DNA of 64,000 bases from Lachnospiraceae bacterium (lineage in GTDB: Bacteria > Bacillota > Clostridia > Lachnospirales > Lachnospiraceae): assembly GCA_910575075.1 (NCBI GenBank), contig CAJTCY010000006.1, forward strand, positions 62,001 to 126,000, in the 5' to 3' direction. Below, one piece after another: positions 1 through 8,579 of this stretch. The notes below the pieces were generated by a model. The model made no database searches. It was not told the DNA's origin and worked only from the letters and a program-made list of their open reading frames with translations. The number at the start of each line of letters is the position of its first letter. Position 1 is the first letter of the stretch. Position numbers and translations under genes: made by a program.

Positions 1-209
1 ATTTTACGAAACAGAAGGTTGTGGATTATCAGAGCGCCAAGACTTCTGATACTCAGGCTTTTGCAGAGTATTGCAATTATATGCTGGGACAGGGAATCTA
101 TCTTGCACCGTCGCAATTTGAAGCCATGTTCCTGTCTTTGGCACATACAGAAGAAATGCTGGAACGTGTTTTCCAGAGTATGCTTACTTTTTTCTTACAA
201 AAAGTTTAA
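1..209 (+). CDS. hemL: Glutamate-1-semialdehyde 2,1-aminomutase, C-terminal end only
   Basis: This is the last ~68 codons of a gene that begins before the window. The readable frame starts at base 3 and ends with TAA at 207-209. The fragment contains [13 protein letters not shown] and a following AHTEE segment, which is the conserved C-terminal signature of glutamate-1-semialdehyde aminomutase, the PLP enzyme that makes 5-aminolevulinate from glutamate-1-semialdehyde in the C5 route to tetrapyrroles. The PLP lysine and most of the enzyme lie outside the window, so activity cannot be judged. I see no clear terminator in the 99 bases before the next gene. Confidence 0.85.
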   Translation, partial: FTKQKVVDYQSAKTSDTQAFAEYCNYMLGQGIYLAPSQFEAMFLSLAHTEEMLERVFQSMLTFFLQKV

Positions 210-308
210 AGAATTTTAATTTATTTTATTTGAAAAAGGTGTATACTGTAACTGATAAAAGTCGGAAATGGATTCAGGGGACCAGCACCAAAGAACGGAG
301 AGATTACA

Positions 309-1088
309 GTGACCAGTGAAGAGAGAAGACGCCGGGAAGCATATCTGGCAAGAAAACAGCGAAGAAAAAGACGAAGAACGATTCAGATGATAAGAAGATG
401 CGTCCTGTCCTGTCTGGGAGTTTTACTGATTGTGTTTGTCATGACGAAGATATTTCAGAAGGATGACAGTCCCAATGCGGTTCAAGCAGAAAAGAGCACG
501 CCCAAGGTACAGAGCGTACAGGTGAAAAAGGAGGAAGGATTTCAGCAGAAGGTTATCGAGCAAGCGCCGGATTATCAGGTGGATTTGCTGACGCCTAATC
601 CTTATTCCAGACCGCAGACAGCGTTAGAAAAGGTAAAGGGGATTGTGGTTCATTATACTGCGAATCCGGGAACTACCGCAGCTCAGAACCGCAGTTATTT
701 TGAAGGGCTGAAAGACATGCAGAAGACGAAGGCAAGCAGCCATTTTGTGGTGGGGATAGAAGGGGAAATTGTCCAGTGTATTCCCAGTTCAGAGATATCC
801 TATGCTTCCAATGACCGTAATGCAGACACGTTATCCATCGAATGCTGCCACAAGGACGAGACAGGGCAGTTTACCCAGGAGACATATGATTCTCTGGTGG
901 AATTGACAGCCTGGCTTTGTGGGAAATTTAATCTGCCAGTGGAGAGTATTATCCGTCATTATGATGTGTCGGGCAAGGAATGTCCTATTTATTATGTGGA
1001 AAATGAAGATGCGTGGGAGCGGTTTAAAAAGGATGTTCAGAAATATCTGGATACCAATGGAACAGAGCGGAAACCGGATCAATCCTGA
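309..1088 (+). CDS. Membrane-anchored N-acetylmuramoyl-L-alanine amidase (Amidase_2/PGRP fold)
   Basis: The protein has 259 residues. The start is GTG at 309, preceded by GGAG. A very basic N-terminus (residues 5-30) is followed by one membrane segment (about 30-47) and a linker to about 105. The catalytic domain starts at GIVVHYT (His115) and holds a second conserved motif RHYDVSGKECP (His217, Cys225). These match the zinc ligands of the Amidase_2 family, which cuts the amide bond between muramic acid and L-alanine in peptidoglycan. The single N-terminal segment suggests a wall hydrolase held at the outer face of the membrane. It is a single gene closed by a strong terminator at 1127-1170. 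Substrate and role (sporulation, growth or turnover) cannot be told from the sequence. Confidence 0.88.
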   Translation: MTSEERRRREAYLARKQRRKRRRTIQMIRRCVLSCLGVLLIVFVMTKIFQKDDSPNAVQAEKSTPKVQSVQVKKEEGFQQKVIEQAPDYQVDLLTPNPYSRPQTALEKVKGIVVHYTANPGTTAAQNRSYFEGLKDMQKTKASSHFVVGIEGEIVQCIPSSEISYASNDRNADTLSIECCHKDETGQFTQETYDSLVELTAWLCGKFNLPVESIIRHYDVSGKECPIYYVENEDAWERFKKDVQKYLDTNGTERKPDQS

Positions 1089-1126
1089 AGTGGATGAGAT
1101 CTGGCAGCGGTTTGAACGCTAAAGAG

Positions 1127-1170
1127 AAGAACTGACAGGGTTTTGCAGCAGGCTCTGTCAGTTCTTTTTA
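1127..1170 (+). terminator. Rho-independent terminator after the amidase gene
   Basis: A perfect 12-bp stem (AAGAACTGACAG at 1127-1138 with CTGTCAGTTCTT at 1155-1166) is followed by a T run. It sits 38 bases after the amidase stop codon. Confidence 0.9.
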
Positions 1171-1383
1171 TTTCTTTATTGCTTGCAAGCATCATGGCAA
1201 TGTGTATGACCGGTTCAGCAGATGCCCGTTTGCGAATGGTGGTGAAATACGATTTCAAGGGTTTTTTCGAGACACCATGGTTCAGGTGTCTGGTCTGCTT
1301 TTATGGCGCGTCAGGTCATGCCTGGGCTTTGTGCACAGAAAAACGTGATTTATTGACACAGTCTTAAGAAAATTATATACTTT

Positions 1384-1560
1384 ATGAAGAGTAAAGTGGC
1401 ACATGCGGATGAGTTCTGGTAGATCCATAAGTATTGCACAACAAGCTCGGACAACCCATGGAAGAAGATACAGCCACTGATTGTCATTACCTGCAAGCTG
1501 CTGCGGATTATCTTTACGATACTAAGGGATGTGGCAAAATACGATTCCAGTATAAAATAC
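1384..1560 (+). pseudogene. Decayed IS110-like transposase C-terminus
   Basis: The frame running through 1384-1560 reads, after an internal TAG at 1411-1413, a stretch ending KLLRIIFTILRDVAKYD. This resembles the C-terminal helix of IS110-family transposases, which typically end in a basic stretch, ARKLL and then an aliphatic segment closing in a Tyr-Asp. The internal stop and lack of the rest of the enzyme show a remnant. The bases before it (1171-1383) carry no readable protein; they include a 7-bp inverted repeat (AGACACC/GGTGTCT near 1270-1292). The same frame runs open into the next gene, so that gene's apparent long N-terminus is partly transposon debris. Assignment is by eye and moderate. 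Confidence 0.45.
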
Positions 1561-1665
1561 CATGACTGTCCAACATCATTAGCTCTGTTTTCAAGAAAAG
1601 TTTATTTGAAGGAATCCCTAAAAATCAATAAATTAGGGATTGACATAATAGGAAGGAGAAATGAA

Positions 1666-3924
1666 ATGCGATTTAATGAAAAAATAATATCACTATTACT
1701 AGCGGCTGTCCTATTTATTAGCGCTATATTGCCAGTAAATACGTCAAATGCTGCTGACAGAAGCCGGGATCAAATAGCATTTCGAAGCAGCAATATAATG
1801 TCTGTTTCGCCGGACCAGGCGACAAAAGACACGTCTGCGCATACAGAGGGGCTGGCGTTTGAATGGATTACAAATGATGGGTATGATATCCATTATTATA
1901 GTCCGAACGATGACAACGAGTCTTATGTAGCTTATGAGTGTTATAATCAGAAGGACAGCCCAGTCACGTTGTCCATTTCCAGTTCCAATACTGATGTACT
2001 GAAAATTATATCAGATAAAACAGTTACATTAAAGCCTTACGGTTCCTACCTGTTTGAAAAAATCGAATATAAGGTGGCAGGCATCGGTTACGCGGATGTA
2101 ATAATTTCAACCGGGACAATATCTTATAAGCAGCGTGTTTATTCCCTGCCATGGAGCGTTGACTATTCGATGCCCAAACAGACGGATTTTAACCAAATAA
2201 CCATACAATGGAAACAAGTTCCTGGCTGCAGCGGTTACTATGTGGAGAGCACAGTGGGGAACGGTAAACGTACAACTGTTAAAACAGTAGGACCGAACGT
2301 AACCAGCGTTACCCTTCCCGCAAAATGGAACGTGGAATGCTGTTATGAGGTTCGCACTTACATAAAGGATGATGTGCGTACCGTAGCCAGCCTTACAGGT
2401 GCGCCGGCAAGGTTTACTGCTAGGAAAATGCCAGGAGCTACAATTTCCTCGGTTAAAAAATCCGGGAACAGTAGCCTGCAGATTAAGTGGAACGCTTATA
2501 AAGGCGCAAAGTGCTATAAGCTCTACCGTTCCACCCAGGAGAACGGAACTTATAAGTGTATTTATACTACAAAGGACGGCAATACAACTTCTTATAAACA
2601 GAAAGTCAGCAAAAATATCACCTACTACTACAAACTAATTACGATGAACGATATTGGCGACAGTGATTTTTCTCCGTCTGTGTCCCAGATTATTCCCACC
2701 CAAAATAAGGCCAGGAGAATACCATGCCGCAAGATGAAAAACCGTGCTTTCCCAAGAGGTGGACAATACGTGGGTTACTGGTCGTCGCCGGATAAGATAT
2801 ATTACTATCAGTCCGGTGGCAAACTTCATGCAGTTTTCGTCCAAGAGAACGGCAATTTAAAAATATATACTCTGAATTCTTCTTTTAAGGTGCAAAAGAC
2901 GAAAACGGTGAAACTGAAATATGATGTCTGGGGTGGATTTTACCAGGGGATAGACGGCAATTTTTATGTGGCCGTAGGCTATGAAAACCCCAAAGAAAGC
3001 GATAAAAAGATTGTCATAAAGGTAATCCAATACAACAGCAAGTGGAAAAAGTTAAAAACAGCAAATATCAACGGCGGAGGCAAATCGTTAGGGATGGGGA
3101 TTTATTCGCCGTTCGATGCTGGAAACTGCCGCATGGATATGCAGGGAAACACTCTTTACTTATTTACCTCAAGAGAAATGTTTACGTTTTATGACGGATT
3201 GCGCCACCAATCCAATATTGCCTTTAAAATCAATACTAAGACTATGAAAGCAGAGGATGCAGAGGAGAGTTATGTCAGCCATTCTTTTAACCAGTTTGTC
3301 AAATTCAAAGACGGCACGCTTTATCTTTTGGATCACGGAGATTCTTTTCCACGTAGCCTTCAGCTGACAACCGCATCGGACTATGGCTTTTCCTGGCAGG
3401 AAGAAAGTTCTCTGTCAATGTTGAAATTTAGCGGAAAAAGCGGTGATAACTTTACCGGATGCAAGGTCGGGGGCATGGAGATCGGCAACGAAAATGTGCT
3501 GGTATGCGGAACCTCACAGCCCCATAAACATAAAATAAAAAATATTTCCGGTTTCGGTTATGATATGAAATATAATGTATTTCTTGCCCTTGCCAACCGC
3601 AAAACTAAAAAAGTGACATATAAATGGCTGACAACATATCATCCAAAAAAATCTACGGTTACCGTAGGGGAAGCGCGTATGGTCAAGTTATCGGACAGCC
3701 GTTTTGCCATCCTTTTCACCACCACGCAGAAACAAAAAAGCACATTACATTACATGGTGTACAGTGACACCGGTAAAAAGATTTACAGCAAAAAATATAG
3801 CAATATGAAATTTGACGGAAATTCACAGCCCATTTTAAGCAACGGATCTATTGTATGGATGGTTTTAACGGCAGACTGGAACAAAACAGATACGACGCTT
3901 TATTCTATACCAGCCATATTTTAA
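1666..3924 (+). CDS. Secreted protein with two FN3-like domains
   Basis: The start ATG at 1666 is chosen because AGGAAGGAG lies 9 bases before it and because it begins a proper signal peptide (MRFNEKIISLLLAAVLF, with a likely cut near SNAA, residue 30). The frame is open further upstream only through transposon remnant. The mature protein is about 720 residues. Residues ~165-250 and ~258-345 look like two fibronectin type III domains (ITIQWKQVPGCSGYYV and LQIKWNAYKGAKCYKLYR starts). The rest (~350-752) is strand-rich, with repeated blades such as DGNFYVAVG and DGTLYLLDHGDS, suggesting a beta-propeller-like fold. There is no sortase motif, C-terminal membrane segment or SLH domain, so it is probably released or held non-covalently. 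It sits between IS110- and IS66-like remnants. Ligand unknown. Confidence 0.75.
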   Translation: MRFNEKIISLLLAAVLFISAILPVNTSNAADRSRDQIAFRSSNIMSVSPDQATKDTSAHTEGLAFEWITNDGYDIHYYSPNDDNESYVAYECYNQKDSPVTLSISSSNTDVLKIISDKTVTLKPYGSYLFEKIEYKVAGIGYADVIISTGTISYKQRVYSLPWSVDYSMPKQTDFNQITIQWKQVPGCSGYYVESTVGNGKRTTVKTVGPNVTSVTLPAKWNVECCYEVRTYIKDDVRTVASLTGAPARFTARKMPGATISSVKKSGNSSLQIKWNAYKGAKCYKLYRSTQENGTYKCIYTTKDGNTTSYKQKVSKNITYYYKLITMNDIGDSDFSPSVSQIIPTQNKARRIPCRKMKNRAFPRGGQYVGYWSSPDKIYYYQSGGKLHAVFVQENGNLKIYTLNSSFKVQKTKTVKLKYDVWGGFYQGIDGNFYVAVGYENPKESDKKIVIKVIQYNSKWKKLKTANINGGGKSLGMGIYSPFDAGNCRMDMQGNTLYLFTSREMFTFYDGLRHQSNIAFKINTKTMKAEDAEESYVSHSFNQFVKFKDGTLYLLDHGDSFPRSLQLTTASDYGFSWQEESSLSMLKFSGKSGDNFTGCKVGGMEIGNENVLVCGTSQPHKHKIKNISGFGYDMKYNVFLALANRKTKKVTYKWLTTYHPKKSTVTVGEARMVKLSDSRFAILFTTTQKQKSTLHYMVYSDTGKKIYSKKYSNMKFDGNSQPILSNGSIVWMVLTADWNKTDTTLYSIPAIF

Positions 3925-4027
3925 AAAGAAATAAGAATTTTTAATCAAATTACCTTTTTGACGCTACAGAAGAATTGGCATAAACTGGTAACAGTTCAGA
4001 CAGTCCTATATAATTCCATGACGAATA

Positions 4028-4050
4028 TACCGGTCATTTTATGACCGGTA
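4028..4050. terminator. Palindrome downstream of the FN3 gene
   Basis: TACCGGTCA (4028-4036) pairs perfectly with TGACCGGTA (4042-4050), and a second small palindrome TGCCAT/ATGGCA follows at once. There is no long T run, so it may be a weak terminator or part of the transposon end. Bases 3925-4027 hold nothing else I can read. Confidence 0.4.
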
Positions 4051-4059
4051 TGCCATTCA

Positions 4060-4380
4060 TGGCACAAATAATGCCATGAAAGATATTACAACACGTCCTC
4101 TGGTATGCCTATTCTGTTCCAGGTAATCAGCGGCAATTTCGTCGTACCTCTGGCTGTAGCGTTCCAGAGACTCCTGCGGGAAGCAGACGTCTCCTTTCTG
4201 CCTCCTTTCCAGTATGGTTCATCCAATTTAAAAAACTCCTCATGTCCTGGCTCCATGAATGACCGGTTTCTTCACTATTTTTTATCAGGTAACACCCAGA
4301 TGGACGTTACATTTGCCATGCCTGGCACCAGAATGGTAAAGGGCTGTTTCATAGTCAAGGGTGAATGTGCCGGCAAACGT
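4060..4380 (-). pseudogene. Decayed IS66-family transposase fragment
   Basis: Read on the minus strand from about 4380, the translation gives DYETALYHSGARHGKCNVHL. This matches the IS66 catalytic region (usual form HDHETALYxFGTxHGECNVHL). After two stops and a frame change it continues with KNSEETGHSWSQDMRSFLNW and then, in a third frame, ESLERYSQRYDEIAADYLEQN, both typical of the same part of IS66 transposases. At least two frameshifts and stops are present, so it cannot make an active enzyme. The N-terminal part and the accessory IS66 orfs are not visible. Confidence 0.75.
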
Positions 4381-4424
4381 CTTACTGTTTGAGTTTCCCA
4401 ATTTTTAAAAACAACCGATATTTT

Positions 4425-4555
4425 AGTACCAAAAGGTCATGCTGCCTTTGGCAGCATAGACATCTTGCACAAAAAGTGTCTGGAAAGCTAACTTTCCATA
4501 GCACTTTTCTGTGCAAAGTGTTTCCCCCACTTTGTGCTGGAAACCTTTTGGTACT
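4425..4555. repeat. Multi-branched palindromic intergenic element
   Basis: A perfect 13-bp outer stem (AGTACCAAAAGGT 4425-4437; ACCTTTTGGTACT 4543-4555) encloses at least three further hairpins: TGCTGCC/GGCAGCA, a long imperfect TTGCACAAAAAGTG/CACTTTTCTGTGCAA arm capped by TGGAAAG/CTTTCCA, and AAAGTG/CACTTT. It lies between the IS66 remnant and the methyltransferase gene. The architecture resembles the element at 11350-11450. It could be a non-autonomous mobile repeat or a structured RNA. No protein is readable. Confidence 0.6.
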
Positions 4556-4672
4556 ATAAAACCAAAAATGGGGAAAGTCAAGTTTTACTGCTATTGCCAA
4601 AAAACAGATTATGAAGTAAAATAAAAGTACTTGCAATTTTTGAGGGAATGTGGACAAAGAATAGAGGAAATC

Positions 4673-6154
4673 ATGATAAAAGAACAATATGAAGATCTGA
4701 AAATGAAACGGGAACTGAGAAAAAATCTCATTGCTTTGAAACAGGAATTGAAAGAGGAAGGATTGAGGCAGGAGCTGCTCTCTCTTCTTCAGGGGGATTA
4801 TAGTGTATTTACCGGATTGCTCGAAGATTCTGAACCTAAAGTCAGAAAGAATGCTGCGCTGGTGTTGGGAAAACTGAAACAAAATGAGAATGTAATTCCG
4901 TTGTATGAAGCGTATAAGAGAGAAACACAGCTTTTTGTAAAAAGTGATTATTTGAAAGCGCTTGCAGATCTGGATTGTTCTGCCTGCAGGCAGGAGCTGG
5001 AACAGCGTCTGAGAGAACTGGAGCAGTATCAGCCGCAAATGGAAGAAGAGAAGCATATACGGGAAGAGCTGGCAGCATTGAGGAAACTTACAGACAAGGG
5101 GAATTCTCATAAACGGCACAGATTTGAGGGCTATGATCATACCTGGGAAGTAATTTTGTCCACTGGAAAGAAATATCAGAATGTAACGGCAGAGCAGATT
5201 AAGGGAGGGGAGATTACCATTCTGAACAGCGGCGTGCGTCTGATTACCAGCCAGATCAAGCATGTCTTGGAGATTCCCACTTACCGGGAGCTGCTGTTTC
5301 CATTGAATATCCGTAAGATTTCGGGAACTCCCCAGGAAACGGCAAGGGCACTGGCAGACTCTAATCTGCTGGAGCTTCTTAAGAAGGCTCACCATACAGA
5401 GGATGATTTCTATTTTCGCCTGGGGCTGCAGAGTTCCAAAACCCTGGAAGAGCGCAGTGATTTTACAAAGAAATGTGCATTTGCCCTGGAGAAAGCGACA
5501 GATGGAAAATTGAAAAATTCTGTATCTGATTATGAATTGGAAATCCGTTTGTTGGAAAACCGGGAAGGACAGTTTCTGCCTCTGGTCAAACTTTATACGT
5601 TTGAGAAGCAGCGTTTTTCTTATCGGAAAAATGTGGTGGCGTCATCTGTCAGGCCAGAGCAGGCAGCCTTGATCGCCAAGCTGGCGCAGCCTTATATGAC
5701 CAGGGAGGCGCAGATTCTGGACCCTTTCTGCGGAGTGGGAACGATGTTGATTGAGCGGGATCGTGTGTGCCCGGCAGGAGTGATGTATGGGATTGATATC
5801 TTTGGCGAAGCGATTGCTAAGGCAAAAGAAAATACCAATCTCGCCAATCGGGAAATTTATTATATTAATCGAGATTTTTTTGAATTTAAACATAAGTATC
5901 TCTTTGATGAGATCATTACGAATATGCCGGAGCGAGGGAAGAAATCTAAGAGAGAGCATGATGAATTTTATGGAGCTTTTTTTCAGAAAACGGAGGAAGT
6001 TTTAAAGAAAAAGGGAAGAATTTTTATCTATTCTAATGAGAAAAATTTTGTTAAAAAACAGATTCGACTGCATAAAGGTTTTAAACTTTGCCAGGAATAC
6101 AGTATGGATGAAAAAGATAATTATTATTTGTTTATTATTGAGAAGGTGGATTAA
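4673..6154 (+). CDS. SAM-dependent methyltransferase (UPF0020/RlmL-Trm11-like) with helical-repeat N-terminus
   Basis: The protein has 493 residues. ATG 4673 is chosen over the upstream in-frame TTG at 4631 because AGAGGA stands just before it. Residues ~1-150 are helical with HEAT-like repeats (DSEPKVRKNAALVLGKL). The middle (~165-330) occupies the place of the THUMP-type RNA-binding region. The C-terminal third is a Rossmann methyltransferase: motif I is DPFCGVGTMLIERD, and an acidic motif II follows at YGIDIF. Family members modify tRNA or rRNA guanine. The place of the usual catalytic NPPY motif reads TNMPERG, so base chemistry may differ. The GGDEF-EAL gene follows after 8 bases, so the two are probably co-transcribed. 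Exact substrate is unknown. Confidence 0.75.
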   Translation: MIKEQYEDLKMKRELRKNLIALKQELKEEGLRQELLSLLQGDYSVFTGLLEDSEPKVRKNAALVLGKLKQNENVIPLYEAYKRETQLFVKSDYLKALADLDCSACRQELEQRLRELEQYQPQMEEEKHIREELAALRKLTDKGNSHKRHRFEGYDHTWEVILSTGKKYQNVTAEQIKGGEITILNSGVRLITSQIKHVLEIPTYRELLFPLNIRKISGTPQETARALADSNLLELLKKAHHTEDDFYFRLGLQSSKTLEERSDFTKKCAFALEKATDGKLKNSVSDYELEIRLLENREGQFLPLVKLYTFEKQRFSYRKNVVASSVRPEQAALIAKLAQPYMTREAQILDPFCGVGTMLIERDRVCPAGVMYGIDIFGEAIAKAKENTNLANREIYYINRDFFEFKHKYLFDEIITNMPERGKKSKREHDEFYGAFFQKTEEVLKKKGRIFIYSNEKNFVKKQIRLHKGFKLCQEYSMDEKDNYYLFIIEKVD

Positions 6155-6162
6155 GATAAGTT

Positions 6163-7839
6163 ATGAGCATGGAAGCAAAGAATATAAAACTACAAGAAAG
6201 CGGAACATGGGAATGGAAAGATTTTATGCATCAGGAAATTGATTTTTATACTTCTGGAATTGAAGTATTAAATAATCTGAATTGCGGTATCTGCGTCTCT
6301 TCTCTGGAAGGAGACCACATTTTATTTGCAAATCAAGAATTTTGTTCTTGCTTAAACGATGATATGAATGTAAAAGATGAATTGCTGATTGATCTAAAAG
6401 ACGGTGAGAGCAGAGAGGTGTATCTGTCGAGAGCAGACCGCTGGTTTGACATTCACCGCAGAGAAATACAATGGCTGGACCAGGAAAAAGCTGAATTGTA
6501 TACAATATATGATATTACCGAGAATAAGCGGTATCAGAAGAGAATAGAGAGACAGGCGAATAATGATTTCCTGACAGGGCTGTACAACCGGATGCGCTGC
6601 GAGAAGGATTTGGAGATACAGATTGATGTAAGCAAGAGAAAGGGGAGTGAAGGCGCGCTGTTGTATATGGATTTAGATGATTTTAAACATATTAATGATG
6701 GGCTGGGCCATCAGTATGGGGATGTTCTTCTAAAATCTATTTCACACAGTATGCAGCGTATCAATGGGATAGAGAGTAATTGCTATCGTATGGGCGGTGA
6801 TGAATTTATCATTATCGTTACAGAAAATAAATATGAAATGCTGGATAAGATACTGCAAGGGATTGCTGAGATCTTTGCAAAACCCTGGTTTTTAAAAGGG
6901 GCAGATTACTATTGCACTATGAGTATGGGAATTGCTCGTTTTCCAGCAGATGGTGATACCGTGCAGGATTTGATCCGCAAGGCAGATCTGGCATTGCTTG
7001 AGGCAAAGAAATCAGGCAAAAACTGTTATGAATTTTATACTGATTCCGTGAAAGGAGTGTCTTCCAAACGTTTGGATTTAGAGAAAAATATGCGGGATGC
7101 TACTATGAACGCCTGTGATGAATTTGAGGTCTATTATCAGCCTATCGTGGATGTGACAAAACAGGGAAATCCCTGTATGGGAGCAGAAGCGCTGATTCGA
7201 TGGAACAGTGAGAAACTGGGCTTTATTTCTCCAGCGGAATTTATTCCTTTGGCAGAATATCTGGGGTTGATTAATCCAATTGGAGAACACGTGCTCCGTG
7301 AGGCATGCCGTCAGTGCAGAGCATGGAATGAATCCGGGCACCCTCACTATAAAGTAAATGTAAACCTATCTGTGGTACAGCTTCTGAGGAATGATATTAT
7401 AGATCAGGTGCAGGATGCGTTGAAAGAGACAGGGATCAATCCGGCAAATCTGACGTTAGAAGTGACAGAGAGCCTTGCCATCAATGATATGGACCGGATG
7501 AAGAGCATACTGGGGCAGATCCGGGAACTTGGAGTTCGTGTTGCCCTGGATGATTTTGGGACAGGCTACAGTTCTCTAAACCATATCCGGGAAATGCCCA
7601 TAGATGTGATCAAAATTGACCGCTGTTTTATAGAGGATTTGGGACAGGATGAGTTTGCAGACGCTTTTGTCAAGATTGTATGTGAACTGGCAAATGTAAT
7701 TGGAATGCGTGTATGTGTGGAAGGTGTGGAGCACAGCAGGCAGTATGAAATCTTAAAAAATATGCAGATACATATGATTCAGGGCTTTTATTTTGACCGT
7801 CCTATGTCTGCAGAAGACTTTACAAAAAAATATGCATAA
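6163..7839 (+). CDS. PAS-GGDEF-EAL cyclic di-GMP enzyme
   Basis: The protein has 558 residues and no membrane segment or signal peptide, so it should be cytosolic. Residues ~20-125 form a PAS-like sensor. The GGDEF domain (~130-300) has an intact GGDEF at 211-215 but no clear RxxD inhibitory site before it. The EAL domain (~315-555) has EAL at 342-344, VNLS, EVTES, ALDDFGTGYSS and IKID in order, all the residues expected for a working phosphodiesterase. It could therefore both make and break c-di-GMP, with the PAS domain and GTP binding setting the balance. It follows the methyltransferase gene by 8 bases. Confidence 0.9.
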   Translation: MSMEAKNIKLQESGTWEWKDFMHQEIDFYTSGIEVLNNLNCGICVSSLEGDHILFANQEFCSCLNDDMNVKDELLIDLKDGESREVYLSRADRWFDIHRREIQWLDQEKAELYTIYDITENKRYQKRIERQANNDFLTGLYNRMRCEKDLEIQIDVSKRKGSEGALLYMDLDDFKHINDGLGHQYGDVLLKSISHSMQRINGIESNCYRMGGDEFIIIVTENKYEMLDKILQGIAEIFAKPWFLKGADYYCTMSMGIARFPADGDTVQDLIRKADLALLEAKKSGKNCYEFYTDSVKGVSSKRLDLEKNMRDATMNACDEFEVYYQPIVDVTKQGNPCMGAEALIRWNSEKLGFISPAEFIPLAEYLGLINPIGEHVLREACRQCRAWNESGHPHYKVNVNLSVVQLLRNDIIDQVQDALKETGINPANLTLEVTESLAINDMDRMKSILGQIRELGVRVALDDFGTGYSSLNHIREMPIDVIKIDRCFIEDLGQDEFADAFVKIVCELANVIGMRVCVEGVEHSRQYEILKNMQIHMIQGFYFDRPMSAEDFTKKYA

Positions 7840-7854
7840 AATTAAAAAATATCA

Positions 7855-7883
7855 TTGACAATTTTGTTTGAATCTGTTATTAT
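7855..7883 (+). promoter_or_regulatory. Sigma-A type promoter for tRNA-Leu
   Basis: A consensus TTGACA (7855-7860) is followed after exactly 17 bases by TATTAT (7878-7883), about 40 bases before the tRNA. Confidence 0.8.
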
Positions 7884-7923
7884 TTTAAAGTCGTCGAGAT
7901 GACGTGGCAATTTATAATTGTCT

Positions 7924-8007
7924 GCGGAAGTGCTGGAATTGGCAGACAGGCAAGACTAAGGATCTTGTGTCTGTATAGACGTGTGGGTTCAAGTCCCATC
8001 TTCCGCA
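7924..8007 (+). tRNA. tRNA-Leu (anticodon AAG)
   Basis: The 84-nt sequence folds as a class II tRNA. The acceptor stem GCGGAAG/CTTCCGC is closed by discriminator A at 8007. The anticodon loop CTAAGGA between CAAGA and TCTTG gives anticodon AAG. A long variable arm (GTCT/AGAC) and a T arm containing GGTTCAAGTCC follow. CCA is not encoded. A34 is expected to be deaminated to inosine or read unmodified. Confidence 0.95.
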
Positions 8008-8021
8008 TTGGTTTAAAGTAT

Positions 8022-8055
8022 GGGAAACCTCGATTTTGCAAGGTTTCCCGTTTTT
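8022..8055 (+). terminator. Terminator after tRNA-Leu
   Basis: GGGAAACCT (8022-8030) pairs perfectly with AGGTTTCCC (8041-8049) and a run of T follows. Confidence 0.9.
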
Positions 8056-8059
8056 TCTC

Positions 8060-8287
8060 TTATAGGAAATCGCATACCATTTGCTCTATTGAATAATTTG
8101 CATATCGTTTAAAATGTTCTGTATGAAATGTCCTCATAATATATACTTCTTGTTCATCTGGCATTAAGACCTTTTTTACAGTAAATATCTTGAGATTTAC
8201 ATACAAAGCGACAACAATTAAGATAATGGAAATAGTGGTTATTGATAAAATCATTATTATTTTTTTCTTTTTCATCATTTGTATCAT
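8060..8287 (-). CDS. Small single-pass membrane protein, unknown function
   Basis: The 75-residue minus-strand frame begins with a lysine patch (KKKK at residues 6-9) and one strongly hydrophobic segment (~10-30, ILSITTISIILIVVALYV). A short soluble tail of mixed charge follows. GGAG lies about 10 bases before the ATG. The composition looks like a real small membrane protein, not a chance frame, but I recognise no family. It is convergent with the tRNA gene. Confidence 0.45.
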   Translation of the reverse strand: MIQMMKKKKIIMILSITTISIILIVVALYVNLKIFTVKKVLMPDEQEVYIMRTFHTEHFKRYANYSIEQMVCDFL

Positions 8288-8579
8288 ATATATGTTTCTC
8301 CATGTAAATCAAATCAGTTCCCTATCATTTTATTTTGTGTTATACTCTATTACAGGATTCTCTCCCTGATTCTGTCCTTACGAACATTTGCAACACAACC
8401 GATTTATGAAGCAAAAAGCACAAACCTAATTTTTCAACTGCTGCGTTGGCGTCGATCGATGCAGCCACCGCTGCGTCTCATTCCGCTGCCTTGCAGACTG
8501 AAAATTTATTCTTCGCAATTCATCCAAGTGTCAAGCCGTCAGTACATTGGGTGAAAAATAGAAAGGTAAAATAAAAACA
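8288..8579. other. Intergenic stretch without a recognisable gene
   Basis: About 290 bases between the small membrane protein and the DUF2200 gene. I find no convincing protein, RNA or terminator. The 91-residue plus-strand frame here has the composition of non-coding DNA. Confidence 0.5.

Noticed and set aside
1143-1367. 74-codon plus-strand frame after the amidase
   Set aside because: It starts inside the terminator hairpin, has no ribosome site and no protein pattern; treated as part of decayed DNA.
1531-1665. N-terminal 45 codons of the long frame ending at 3924
   Set aside because: They continue a transposase remnant and precede a clear ribosome site and signal peptide at 1666.
4382-5395. 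337-codon minus-strand open frame
   Set aside because: It lies antisense across the methyltransferase gene, has Phe/Leu/Gln-rich composition typical of a shadow frame and no ribosome site.
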